14,955 bases of DNA, taken from the NCBI GenBank assembly GCA_964444795.1, contig CAYUIQ010000219.1, positions 1 through 14,955 of the forward strand, given 5' to 3'. Source of the DNA: JABMRP01 sp964444795 (GTDB lineage: Bacteria; Planctomycetota; Planctomycetia; Pirellulales; Thermoguttaceae). The notes beneath the pieces were generated by a model. That model was given only the letters and a program-made list of their open reading frames with translations. It was not told the origin of the DNA and made no database searches. Each line of letters begins with the position of its first letter. Position 1 is the stretch's first letter. Positions 7,138 through 13,710 of the stretch are shown piece after piece. A program made the translations under genes and the position numbers.

Positions 7138-8328
7138 TCACCCCAGACCGTCCAACGCTTGCTCCAAGTCGGCGATCAGATCGCCGGAATCTTCGATCCC
7201 GACCGACAAGCGGATCAGCCCCGGCGAAATACCGGCCGTGCGGAGTTGCTCGTCGGTCAACGGGGCGTGGGACATCGAGGCGGGGTGCTCGATGAGGGTT
7301 TCCACGCCACCGAGACTTACGGCCAACACGGCCTGTTCGGTCGACTCGACAAGGCGCACGCCGGCCGTGCGACCGCCGGTCAGATCGAAACTGACCATGC
7401 CGCCGAAGCCGGTCATCTGGCGCCGGGCCAACTCGTGTTGCTCGTGGCTGGGCAGCCCGGGGTAATAGACGCGGGAAACTTGCGGATGTTCCTCCAGCGC
7501 CCGGGCGACGGCCATGGCGTTGTCGTTCTGACGCTCGACGCGGACCGCCAGCGTTTTGACTCCGCGCAACAGCAGCCAGGCGGCAAATGGGTCGAGACTG
7601 CCGCCGAGGATCGTTCGCCGGCGCCAGAGGGTTTCGGCCAGCGACTCATTGGTCACGATACACCCGGCCACGACGTCGCTATGACCGCCGAGATATTTCG
7701 TGGCGCTGTGGATCACGACGTCGACGCCCGCGGCCAGCGGCTGTTGGTTCAACGGCGAGGCGAACGTGTTGTCCATGACCGTGAGCACGCCGCGCGATCG
7801 GGCCACGTCGCAGACGGCCGCCATGTCGACCAGCGAGAGCGTCGGGTTGGTGGGCGTCTCGAAGTAGATCAGTCGGGTCTTTTCGCCGATGGCCCCGTCC
7901 AGGGCGTCCAGATCGGTCGGGTCGACCAGATCGACGTCGATTCCCAGCCGCGGCAGATCGGCGGTGAGCAGCTTCGTCGTGCCCGTGTAAAGCGACTGGC
8001 CGGCCACGACGTGGTCGCCCGTGTCCAGGAGCCCCAAGAGCGTCGTACTCACCGCGGCCATCCCCGAGGCGGTGGCAAGGCATTTCTCGCCACCCTCCAA
8101 GTCGGCGATCACCCGTTGCAGTACATCGATCGTGGGATTACCCCATCGCGTATAGTAAGCGGGCGGTTCGACCTGTTCGCTATACTCGGCCAACACGGCG
8201 GCCCGATCGTCGCGAAAGGTGGAACTCTGATACAACGGGGCCGTCAGCGGCGCCGACGGAGCGTCCACCGCCGGATGATGCACGGCGCGCGTCGCGGCGG
8301 CAAGGTCTTTCTTCTTCGGTCGGGGCAT
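7138..8328 (-). CDS. PLP-dependent transsulfuration enzyme (Cys/Met metabolism family)
   Basis: Cytoplasmic PLP enzyme of the Cys/Met-metabolism family (cystathionine gamma-synthase, beta- or gamma-lyase, or O-acylhomoserine sulfhydrylase) interconverting cysteine, homocysteine and methionine precursors. The 396 residues are the usual length. Visible motifs are YTRWGNPT (59-66, phosphate contacts from a neighbouring subunit), SGM (88-90, PLP phosphate), Y114 stacking on the cofactor, MDNTFASP (185-192, Asp binding the pyridine nitrogen), the Schiff-base lysine K211 in SATKYLGGHSD, and RLSVGIED near the C-terminus (substrate carboxylate). Start ATG 8328 has GGGAG about 12 bases upstream. Sequence alone does not separate metB, metC or mccB. 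The gene stands alone; its 3' end abuts the repeat at 7002-7133. Confidence 0.93.
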   Translation of the reverse strand: MPRPKKKDLAAATRAVHHPAVDAPSAPLTAPLYQSSTFRDDRAAVLAEYSEQVEPPAYYTRWGNPTIDVLQRVIADLEGGEKCLATASGMAAVSTTLLGLLDTGDHVVAGQSLYTGTTKLLTADLPRLGIDVDLVDPTDLDALDGAIGEKTRLIYFETPTNPTLSLVDMAAVCDVARSRGVLTVMDNTFASPLNQQPLAAGVDVVIHSATKYLGGHSDVVAGCIVTNESLAETLWRRRTILGGSLDPFAAWLLLRGVKTLAVRVERQNDNAMAVARALEEHPQVSRVYYPGLPSHEQHELARRQMTGFGGMVSFDLTGGRTAGVRLVESTEQAVLAVSLGGVETLIEHPASMSHAPLTDEQLRTAGISPGLIRLSVGIEDSGDLIADLEQALDGLG

Positions 8329-8383
8329 TTCGCGGTTTCTCCCGGCAAGGATTGTCAGAGAAACAACTGTCCAGTTTGCGGCT

Positions 8384-8484
8384 GGGTGCCTGGGGTCGAG
8401 TTGCGAGGAACGAGCGACGAGCCCCTAGTTGTAGGCGATCTGGGGGCTCCCTGCTCGTTCCTCGCAGTCCGACCCCAGGCACCC
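8384..8484. repeat. Long inverted repeat between two minus-strand genes
   Basis: The left arm (8384-8427) starts GGGTGCCTGGGGTCG and contains GCGAGGAACGAGC; the right arm (about 8442-8484) carries the complement of both blocks in reverse order. Only a few mismatches occur over about 43 bp, with a loop of roughly 14 bases. The RNA would fold into a long GC-rich hairpin. It lies downstream of the lipoprotein gene and upstream of the PLP enzyme. The GGTGCCTGGGGTCG style recalls repeats in planctomycete genomes (from memory). Confidence 0.8.
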
Positions 8485-8522
8485 CAATGCGACAGTAACT
8501 CTCCGGTCGTCCCTAAGTCAAC

Positions 8523-8559
8523 GAGCACGGTGCGCGGCCCACTTCGCCACGCACCGCTC
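8523..8559 (-). terminator. Possible terminator hairpin after the lipoprotein gene
   Basis: On the minus strand, 31 bases past the TAG of the lipoprotein gene, GAGCGGTGCG pairs with CGCACCGTGCTC (two-base bulge) around a loop of about 15 bases. There is no clear T-run, so intrinsic termination is uncertain. Confidence 0.35.
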
Positions 8560-8590
8560 ATTGTTGCCGAGAATGTCCGATGAGACAAGT

Positions 8591-9112
8591 CTATTCAACC
8601 TCTTCACTCGGCACGCACCCGACCAATTGCAGCGAGTACTTACCGGCCTTGCGCACGGAGCCCGTGATGCGGAGCCGTTGGCCGACTTCCAGGGATTGGA
8701 CGAACGGGGCGTAGTCCTTGTCGAAGATACAGGTGATTTCCAGGGCCGCGTAATCGGGAATGACCAGATCGACTTCGTTGACGTGCTGGAGATCGCGGGG
8801 GTCTGCTTCTTCGATCGCGGCCTTTGCCGCGGCATCCGATTCGTAGTTTCGATCGTCTTCGGGGTTCCAGACGCGGGAATGCGTGTCGTGCACGACCCCC
8901 TCGAACTGGAGCACTTTGCCCGCATGCTCTTCAGGCTTGCCGGCTTGGGCGTCGAGAATGATCTGGTTGGCCAACGCGGCGTCGAGCTGTTGTCGCTCGG
9001 CGGCCGGCGTGGCCAGCACGGTCATCCGGGCATTGATCTTCTGGTCTTCGGTGGGTTTGCATCCGACACAGGCCAACGTGCAAACCGCCAGCATCGCCAA
9101 TCGCTTCGTCAT
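8591..9112 (-). CDS. Lipoprotein with tRNA_anti-like OB-fold domain
   Basis: A 173-residue predicted lipoprotein of unknown role. The N-terminus MTKRLAMLAVCTLACVGCKP has a short positive region, a hydrophobic core and a lipobox-like CVGC with lipidated Cys at 18, so the mature protein should be anchored in a membrane. Residues about 62-170 fit the tRNA_anti-like OB-fold family: GKVLQFEGVV, then LEITCIFDKDYAPF, then LEVGQRLRITGSV, ending YSLQLVGC. Members of that family are small secreted or membrane proteins without proven function despite the name; RNA binding should not be assumed. The start at 9112 is supported by GAGGGA eight bases upstream. A hairpin follows the stop. Confidence 0.85.
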   Translation of the reverse strand: MTKRLAMLAVCTLACVGCKPTEDQKINARMTVLATPAAERQQLDAALANQIILDAQAGKPEEHAGKVLQFEGVVHDTHSRVWNPEDDRNYESDAAAKAAIEEADPRDLQHVNEVDLVIPDYAALEITCIFDKDYAPFVQSLEVGQRLRITGSVRKAGKYSLQLVGCVPSEEVE

Positions 9113-9448
9113 CGTATTATCCCTCGAACATGAAAAAGGTTCGTTCGTGCCGGGGCAACGACCGATGTTGCTCCGGAGATTCGAGGGAATGCATCAAGCA
9201 GTTGGCGTGCCAGACCGCCGCGCACAGGTGATCGCCAGCGATCAAGTCGCGGGGGGACTTGGGGTTACGTCGATGGAACGGCGCTGCGACGAACAACCAT
9301 CGGCCGACGGCACGTCGTCAAAGTGACGACGCGCCAAGGACCGATGCGACGGCGCGACACTTTGTTGGCAACCCGTTGAGATAGAGTGGATACGTGGCAC
9401 CCAATACGGCCCCCCGGCAAAGCCGGGGGCTGAACGGGGCTGTCGCCC
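9113..9448. other. Intergenic region with several short hairpins, no gene seen
   Basis: This 336-bp stretch separates the oxidoreductase 3' end from the lipoprotein 5' end, both on the minus strand. I see no convincing coding frame. Perfect small palindromes are TGATCGC-CA-GCGATCA (9228-9244 area), CGTCGTCA-AAG-TGACGACG (9313-9331), and the tandem pair at 9411-9449. The lipoprotein promoter should lie near 9120-9180, but I could not choose a -35/-10 pair with confidence. Confidence 0.6.
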
Positions 9449-9449
9449 C
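9411..9449 (-). terminator. Tandem GC-rich hairpins after the oxidoreductase gene
   Basis: Two adjacent stems lie directly behind the oxidoreductase stop codon (9449-9451): GGGGC-loop-GCCCC (9436-9449) and CCCCCGGC-loop-GCCGGGGG (9411-9429, 8 bp perfect, 3-base loop). They are placed like a transcription end but lack a T-run, so they may be mRNA-stabilising or repeat-derived hairpins. Confidence 0.45.
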
Positions 9450-10840
9450 TATCCGATCTTCGGCAGTTCGTACCCCTTGCGACGCGGACGGGCGACCCAG
9501 CGGTTCTGGTTCGCCTCGGGGTGGCTGGTGAACTGCTCGGTTTCGGGGTCCCACTTCAGCTTCTCGCCGACCAGGCCGACCTCGCGGACGATGTTGACCA
9601 GATTGCACAGCGCGGTCGAGCGATGGCCGTAGGCGACGTCGGCGTTGGCCGTCTCGCGGCTCTTGATACAGTCGATCCAGTTCTTCACGTGCGGGGCGGT
9701 TTCCGAATGGCCCTGTTCGGGAAGCGTCTTGGGCCGGTCCTCGCCGAGCAGCAGTTCCTTGGGGTTCGAGGTAACCTTGTCGCGGTTGACTTCGACCTTG
9801 CCCTTTTCGCCGACAAAAATGCAGCCCAAGCCCGGGCCGCGGTCGCCGTCCAGGTGCATGCGCAGTTCGACGCCGCTCTTGTACCACATGCGGACTTTCG
9901 CCCGCGGGCCGACAAGCTTGGCCATGCGGTAGTAGCGTTGCCCCGTTTCGTCGGCGCTGATTTCGCGTTGCTCAAACTTGCCCGTGTCGGCGATGGTGAC
10001 CGGCTCCTCGAGCATGATCTCGACGGGGCCGGTTTCGCTGGTGCCCAGCCCGCGCTGGATCTGGTCGTAGGAGTGGGTCCCCCAACCGGACACGCCGAAG
10101 CAACGTCCGCCGGCGTCGTAGTCGGCCCAACGGCTCCAGCCGCGATGGATGGCCGAGTGATAAGGCCGCATGGGAGCCGAGTTGGTCCAAACGTCCCACC
10201 ATCCCTCGGGTCCGCCGGCGGGCATCGGTTGCTCGGGCTGGTCGGTCCAGGGATCAGGGCCGATGAAGTTGGGAGCCAACACGACCTTAACCTTGCCGAT
10301 TCCGCCGTCGAGGATCTTATCGCAAGCGTAGTTGTTCAGCGGGATCGACCGTTGCTGGGTGCCGATCTGCGTGATACACTTGCCGTGCTTGGCCGCATCG
10401 ACCATGGCCCGGCCTTCCTCGATCGTCAAGCACATCGGTTTCTCGATATAAGCATCCGTGCCCATCAGGAGCACTTGCACGGCGATCCAGGCCCGGGCGT
10501 GGGTGGTCGTTTCGATCAGCACCCCGTCGAGCTTCTCCTTCTCGATCATCTTGCGGAAGTCGGTGTAGGCATTCCACTTCGCCTTGTAGTGGTTGAGGAT
10601 CCGGCCGGTTTGCGGCTCGAAGCAATCGCAGACGGCGGCCATCTGGAACTCCGGGTACTCCATGCCGGCGCTGACCACCGAGCGGCATCGGTTGCCGCAT
10701 CCGATCAGGCCGATCTTGACTTTTTCGTTCGGCGAAACTTCTTTTGCCCCGAGGGCGAGTGTGCTAGCGGAAAGGACCAGCGGCGCGGCGACGGCGGTCT
10801 TCTTCAAGAACGCGCGGCGTGTTTCGGTTCGTTTTTTCAT
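9449..10840 (-). CDS. Gfo/Idh/MocA-family oxidoreductase with Tat signal
   Basis: NAD(P)-dependent sugar-type oxidoreductase of the Gfo/Idh/MocA family, 463 residues, predicted to be exported folded. The N-terminus has the twin-arginine motif TRRAFLKK (7-14) and a hydrophobic stretch to about 31, ending near LALGAKE. The Rossmann motif KIGLIGCGNRC covers 42-52, the conserved EKP is at 133-135, and SGWGTHSYDQ (251-260) carries the His/Asp region of the active site. The long insertions and Tat signal are typical of planctomycete members, many of which are annotated only generically; substrate cannot be predicted. The start at 10840 has AAGGAAA about eight bases upstream. It is divergent from the secreted esterase at 11111, and the pair may be controlled together, perhaps in carbohydrate breakdown. 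Confidence 0.93.
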   Translation of the reverse strand: MKKRTETRRAFLKKTAVAAPLVLSASTLALGAKEVSPNEKVKIGLIGCGNRCRSVVSAGMEYPEFQMAAVCDCFEPQTGRILNHYKAKWNAYTDFRKMIEKEKLDGVLIETTTHARAWIAVQVLLMGTDAYIEKPMCLTIEEGRAMVDAAKHGKCITQIGTQQRSIPLNNYACDKILDGGIGKVKVVLAPNFIGPDPWTDQPEQPMPAGGPEGWWDVWTNSAPMRPYHSAIHRGWSRWADYDAGGRCFGVSGWGTHSYDQIQRGLGTSETGPVEIMLEEPVTIADTGKFEQREISADETGQRYYRMAKLVGPRAKVRMWYKSGVELRMHLDGDRGPGLGCIFVGEKGKVEVNRDKVTSNPKELLLGEDRPKTLPEQGHSETAPHVKNWIDCIKSRETANADVAYGHRSTALCNLVNIVREVGLVGEKLKWDPETEQFTSHPEANQNRWVARPRRKGYELPKIG

Positions 10841-10878
10841 CGTTTTGTTTCCTTGTACGAAAACGGGAGGGACCTGGT

Positions 10879-10933
10879 ATGGTAGCCTCCTCTCCCGGAG
10901 GGAGAGGGGAGGTTCTCAAACACAGCCTACCAT
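10879..10933. repeat. Nested palindrome in divergent promoter region
   Basis: Outer arms ATGGTAG (10879-10885) and CTACCAT (10927-10933) enclose a second hairpin in which TCTCCC (10891-10896) pairs with GGGAGA (10900-10905), extended by CCTCC against GGGGAGG with a small bulge. It lies 39 bp upstream of the oxidoreductase ATG, where its promoter or leader would be, and could be a repeat insertion, an operator, or an mRNA leader hairpin. Confidence 0.65.
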
Positions 10934-11030
10934 GACAGCGGGCAAGAGGCAACAATTCGCGGCTTTCTTGCCGACTCGGGGGACGAGGTCCAAAAGCTTG
11001 CCGACACCCGCGCCGTTCGAGCCGGACGAT

Positions 11031-11059
11031 TTGCACATCGGCCGACTTTCATGCACAAT
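11031..11059 (+). promoter_or_regulatory. Candidate promoter of the secreted esterase gene
   Basis: TTGCAC (11031-11036) and CACAAT (11054-11059) are 17 bases apart; matches to consensus are three and four of six. Transcription would begin near 11066, giving a leader of about 45 bases that contains AAGGAAA. The match is modest. Confidence 0.35.
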
Positions 11060-11110
11060 AGCGGGTGTTTCATGGGAAAAACTTCGTCTCGACCACAAGG
11101 AAATCACCGA

Positions 11111-12097
11111 ATGAGAATCTTGAAGAACAAGAACGCCGTTTCACGCATCGCGCTGCTGATCGGGTTGTCGCTGGCCGTGCTCGTGTCGACGTCGCGGGCC
11201 GATCAGCCGGGAAAGAGCCCGGTGAAGGTGTTCGTGCTGGTCGGTCAGTCGAATATGCAGGGCAAGGGCAAGATCGCCCATCTCGAACAGTTGGCCGAGC
11301 AACGGGCCAACGAGTTCGGCCATCTAAGGAAAGACGGTCAGTGGGTCCAACGGGACGACGTGTGGATCAAGTATTGGGACAAGAAGGGGAAGCTGACGGT
11401 CGGCTACGGCTCGCCGGAAGATCGCATCGGGCCCGAACTCGGGTTTGGCCATCTGATCGGCGAGGCGTTGGACAACCAGGTGTTGATCATCAAGGTCGCA
11501 TGGGGCGGGCAAAGCCTGGCCTTGGATTTTCGGCCCCCGAGCGCCGGCAAGCCCGAGTTCGAGTTGCACGAGAAGATACAGCAGCGGATCGCCGCCGGCG
11601 AGTGGCGGATCGGCATCCGCTATAAGGAGATGATCGACGAAGTCAACGCTACGCTGGGGGACCTCAAGACCCATTTTCCCGACTACGACGGGCGGGGTTA
11701 CGAGATCGCCGGGCTGGTCTGGTTTCAGGGCTTCAACGACGTGATCAACGAAACCTTTCGCAACGAGTACGGCAAGAACATGGTCCACTTCGTCCGCGAC
11801 GTGCGTAAGGATCTGAAGGTGCCCAATCTTCCGGTGGTGATCGGCGAATTGGGCATGGACGGCGTCGAGGTGAACCCGCGTTGGGCCCACAAGCATTACG
11901 CCTTGCGCGCGGCCCAGGAAGCGCCGTCGAAGATGCCGGAATTCAAGGGCACGGTCGCGTTTGGCCGCACCGCGCCGGTGGTGGTCACCGAAGGCGACGC
12001 TTTCGACGGCGGCTATCACTACCGCGGCCGAGCCGACAACTTCTATAAGATGGGCGTCAGTTTCGGCGAGGAAATGAAGAAGATGCTCAAACCGTAG
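11111..12097 (+). CDS. Secreted SASA-type carbohydrate esterase (sialate O-acetylesterase-like)
   Basis: Secreted SGNH-fold esterase, 328 residues, of the sialate O-acetylesterase domain family (SASA, related to CE6), likely removing acetyl groups from sugars or polysaccharides. A signal peptide occupies 1-30 (hydrophobic 13-26, ending STSRA-D). The nucleophile block VLVGQSNMQG gives Ser47; KVAWGGQSL supplies the oxyanion-hole glycine; LVWFQGFNDV is block III; a His in GYHYRGRADNFYKMG near the C-terminus is the likely base. The start is ATG 11111 with AAGGAAA (11097-11103) seven bases upstream; in-frame starts further upstream would place non-signal sequence before the signal peptide. It is divergent from the Tat oxidoreductase. 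Its stop is followed three bases later by the left arm of the ankyrin-flanking repeat. Natural substrate is unknown. Confidence 0.9.
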   Translation: MRILKNKNAVSRIALLIGLSLAVLVSTSRADQPGKSPVKVFVLVGQSNMQGKGKIAHLEQLAEQRANEFGHLRKDGQWVQRDDVWIKYWDKKGKLTVGYGSPEDRIGPELGFGHLIGEALDNQVLIIKVAWGGQSLALDFRPPSAGKPEFELHEKIQQRIAAGEWRIGIRYKEMIDEVNATLGDLKTHFPDYDGRGYEIAGLVWFQGFNDVINETFRNEYGKNMVHFVRDVRKDLKVPNLPVVIGELGMDGVEVNPRWAHKHYALRAAQEAPSKMPEFKGTVAFGRTAPVVVTEGDAFDGGYHYRGRADNFYKMGVSFGEEMKKMLKP

Positions 12098-12100
12098 CAG

Positions 12101-12226
12101 GTTTAGCCCCGGCACTCGTGTCCGGCGTTTCGCAGCACGGTCGTTTTCTCCTGTTCAAAAGTCGAGTTTTGAACAGAAGGAAGCGGAGGGAGCAGAGGGA
12201 GGGGCTGTGCTTTCGACCGGGTGTGA
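12101..12226. repeat. Left arm of ~130-bp inverted repeat around the ankyrin gene
   Basis: Begins GTTTAGCCCCGGCACTCGTG and ends CGACCGGGTGTGA. The reverse complement of 12781-12911 has the same blocks in the same order: GTTTAGCCC, GGCACTCGTG, CCGGCGTT, CTGTTC, TTTTGAACAG, GGAAGC, GCAGAG and GGGTGT. This arm also forms its own hairpin, CTGTTCAAAA/TTTTGAACAG. The opposite-strand reading (FLLFKTRLLNRRKR) resembles that of the other arm (FLNRREQRKQRRG), which supports common origin. Confidence 0.8.
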
Positions 12227-12276
12227 TGCGGAATGTCCTTTTCGGCCGGAATTTCCAAGACGTGAGGCATCGTGCG

Positions 12277-12768
12277 ATGCGCAAAACACGTTTCATTTTG
12301 TGGGCATGCGTTGTCTGCGCCGTACTCGTCGGCATTGGAATCTACTTCCGTCCGTACTACACGGCTCGCGCCAATTTCTACGATGCGATTCAGCGGGATG
12401 ACCTCTCCAAAGTTCGAGAATTGCTGGATCGCTACCCCTCTCTCATCCGGTCAGACAGCCCAGCGTACGGTGTGCCAGGAGGACTTACCATCCTCTCCGA
12501 AGGAGATCCGCCCCTAACAGTTGCCGTCATGTTCGAAAGCAGAAACGCGTTTGATTACTTGCTATCCCTGGACATCGACGTGAATACTGGAGGTGGGGGA
12601 AACCTTCCGCCTCTTATCACGGCGACTGCCGCAGACGACATTTACTTTCTAAGGGAACTTCTGGATCACGGGGCGGATCGTTCCGTTCGAGACGGTCATG
12701 GATACACCGCGGCGGATTGGGCGAGGCAATTCGAGAAAGATGACTTTCTTGATCTTCTTGCCGAATGA
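12277..12768 (+). CDS. Membrane-anchored ankyrin-repeat protein
   Basis: A 163-residue protein with one N-terminal membrane segment (about residues 5-24, FILWACVVCAVLVGIGIYF) followed by a soluble domain, probably outside the cytoplasmic face. The soluble part has about three ankyrin-like repeats: ANFYDAIQRDDLSKVRELLD; PLTVAVMFESRNAFDYLLSL; and PPLITATAADDIYFLRELL followed by DHGADRSVRDGHGYTAADWA. Ankyrin repeats bind proteins; the partner is unknown. I choose ATG 12277 because GAGG lies nine bases upstream and the membrane segment follows at once. The frame is open back to 12118, but that extension translates the left inverted repeat and looks spurious. The gene sits between inverted repeats and its codon use appears less GC-biased than its neighbours, hinting at separate origin. 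Confidence 0.8.
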   Translation: MRKTRFILWACVVCAVLVGIGIYFRPYYTARANFYDAIQRDDLSKVRELLDRYPSLIRSDSPAYGVPGGLTILSEGDPPLTVAVMFESRNAFDYLLSLDIDVNTGGGGNLPPLITATAADDIYFLRELLDHGADRSVRDGHGYTAADWARQFEKDDFLDLLAE

Positions 12769-12780
12769 CACGTCCGTCGG

Positions 12781-12911
12781 CTGACACCCTGGCGAAAACA
12801 CAATAACCTCTTCTCTGCTTCCTCTGCTCTCTCCTGTTCAAAAAACAACCTTGGAACAGGGAAAGGGGACCTTCGGTCGCCCAACGCCGGGCACGAGTGC
12901 CTGGGCTAAAC
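12781..12911. repeat. Right arm of ~130-bp inverted repeat around the ankyrin gene
   Basis: Imperfect reverse complement of 12101-12226. It starts CTGACACCCTGG, has the CTGTTC/GAACAG hairpin around 12834-12858, and ends GCACGAGTGCCTGGGCTAAA plus C. Identity is highest in the outer 30 bp and around the hairpin. It begins 12 bases after the ankyrin stop codon. No target-site duplication is obvious outside the two arms. Confidence 0.8.
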
Positions 12912-12958
12912 TCCGCCAAGGTTACAAACCCGTTACGAATCGGACCCCTCGTTTCCCG

Positions 12959-12964
12959 TAGAAT
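12959..12964 (+). promoter_or_regulatory. Possible -10 element for the Ig-like secreted protein
   Basis: TAGAAT matches five of six positions of the -10 consensus, 67 bases before the ATG at 13031, just outside the right repeat arm. I see no good -35 box at the usual distance, so this is weak. Confidence 0.25.
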
Positions 12965-13030
12965 AGGGGACGGAACGACTGCTGTCGGCGTTCCGTGTCA
13001 CCCCTTTCTTACTCGAACGAGGAGAGACCG

Positions 13031-13582
13031 ATGAAATCGCGAGACATTGTGGCCGTGCTGGGGGTTGCCGCGGCAACCATGGCCTTTGCCCTGGTGCTGA
13101 TGGGCCCCGCACGGGTCGGCGCCGTCGACGCGCCCGAGGGCATCAAGCCCCAAATCGCCCAACCGAAGCTCGAAGTCGACGGCTGCCAATTCACCGTGGC
13201 CACCGACAAACCGGCTTACCAGCCGGGTGAAACCGTCATGCTGCAGCTCACGGGCACGAATCCGACCGACGAGCCGGTCGAGACGACCGTCTGGGTGAAC
13301 GTGTCGAGCGTGAGCCCCAGGCTGATGGTGTCGCGGGTGGCGCCGCCCACCACGATGTTGCCCTGGGTTCACCAATGTGTGATGAGCCTCGAACCGGGCC
13401 AGACGAAGACCGTCGACGTGTCGACCGAGAAGAAGCTCGAAGCCAGCCAGATCGTTTCGATCGCGCTGAGCAACAAGGACACGATGGCCATGCTGCGGCA
13501 ACTGACCGTGCGGCCCAACAACACGCAACAGCAGGCCGTCATTCAAGGCGGCGCGGCCAACCAATTGCTATTCCAACAATAG
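13031..13582 (+). CDS. Secreted protein with Ig-like beta-sandwich domain, function unknown
   Basis: A 183-residue exported protein. Residues 1-31 form a signal peptide (hydrophobic 6-25, likely cleavage after VGA). Residues about 50-162 look like a single beta-sandwich: TVATDKPAYQPGETVMLQLT and TNPTDEPVETTVWVNV resemble macroglobulin-type or BsuPI-like domains, in which a conserved pattern YxPGExV opens the strand series, and LEPGQTKTVDV supplies a later strand. The C-terminal 20 residues are rich in Gln, Asn and Ala. The start is ATG 13031 with GAGGAGAG (13019-13026) at good spacing. Two cysteines (52, 116) could pair after export. I do not recognise a specific function. A perfect inverted repeat begins 20 bp after the stop. 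Confidence 0.82.
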   Translation: MKSRDIVAVLGVAAATMAFALVLMGPARVGAVDAPEGIKPQIAQPKLEVDGCQFTVATDKPAYQPGETVMLQLTGTNPTDEPVETTVWVNVSSVSPRLMVSRVAPPTTMLPWVHQCVMSLEPGQTKTVDVSTEKKLEASQIVSIALSNKDTMAMLRQLTVRPNNTQQQAVIQGGAANQLLFQQ

Positions 13583-13602
13583 GCTAGATTATCCATGGGT
13601 CC

Positions 13603-13670
13603 GTAGCTACGTTCGCCAGAACGTGGTCGTAACCCTAGGGTATGCCCCACGTTCTGGCGAACGTAGCTAC
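13603..13670. repeat. Perfect 24-bp inverted repeat (REP-like hairpin)
   Basis: Left arm 13603-13626 (GTAGCTACGTTCGCCAG...) and right arm 13647-13670 are exact reverse complements over 24 bp. The 20-base loop contains a further palindrome, ACCCTAGGGT (13632-13641). It lies between two plus-strand genes and has no T-run. Perfect conservation of both arms suggests recent insertion or selection for the hairpin. Confidence 0.9.
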
Positions 13671-13710
13671 AAGCCGATGATCAATCCAGCAGAGGCCGAG
13701 TCCTGTAATC

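Noticed and set aside
6706..8583. 625-codon plus-strand frame across the small SH3-like gene, the repeat and opposite the PLP enzyme
   Set aside because: It crosses two well-supported genes in other frames and a repeat element; composition is typical of a GC-rich shadow frame.
9521..10885. 454-codon plus-strand frame opposite the oxidoreductase
   Set aside because: Antisense of a strong Gfo/Idh/MocA gene with ribosome site and Tat signal; no recognisable domain in the antisense product.
12617..12919. Minus-strand 100-codon frame over the ankyrin 3' end and right repeat arm
   Set aside because: Overlaps a real gene antisense and its peptide matches the repeat-derived peptide of the left arm, so it is a repeat artefact.
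7002..13670. CRISPR array
   Set aside because: The repeats are inverted, mutually different and far apart; there are no regularly spaced direct repeats and no cas genes.
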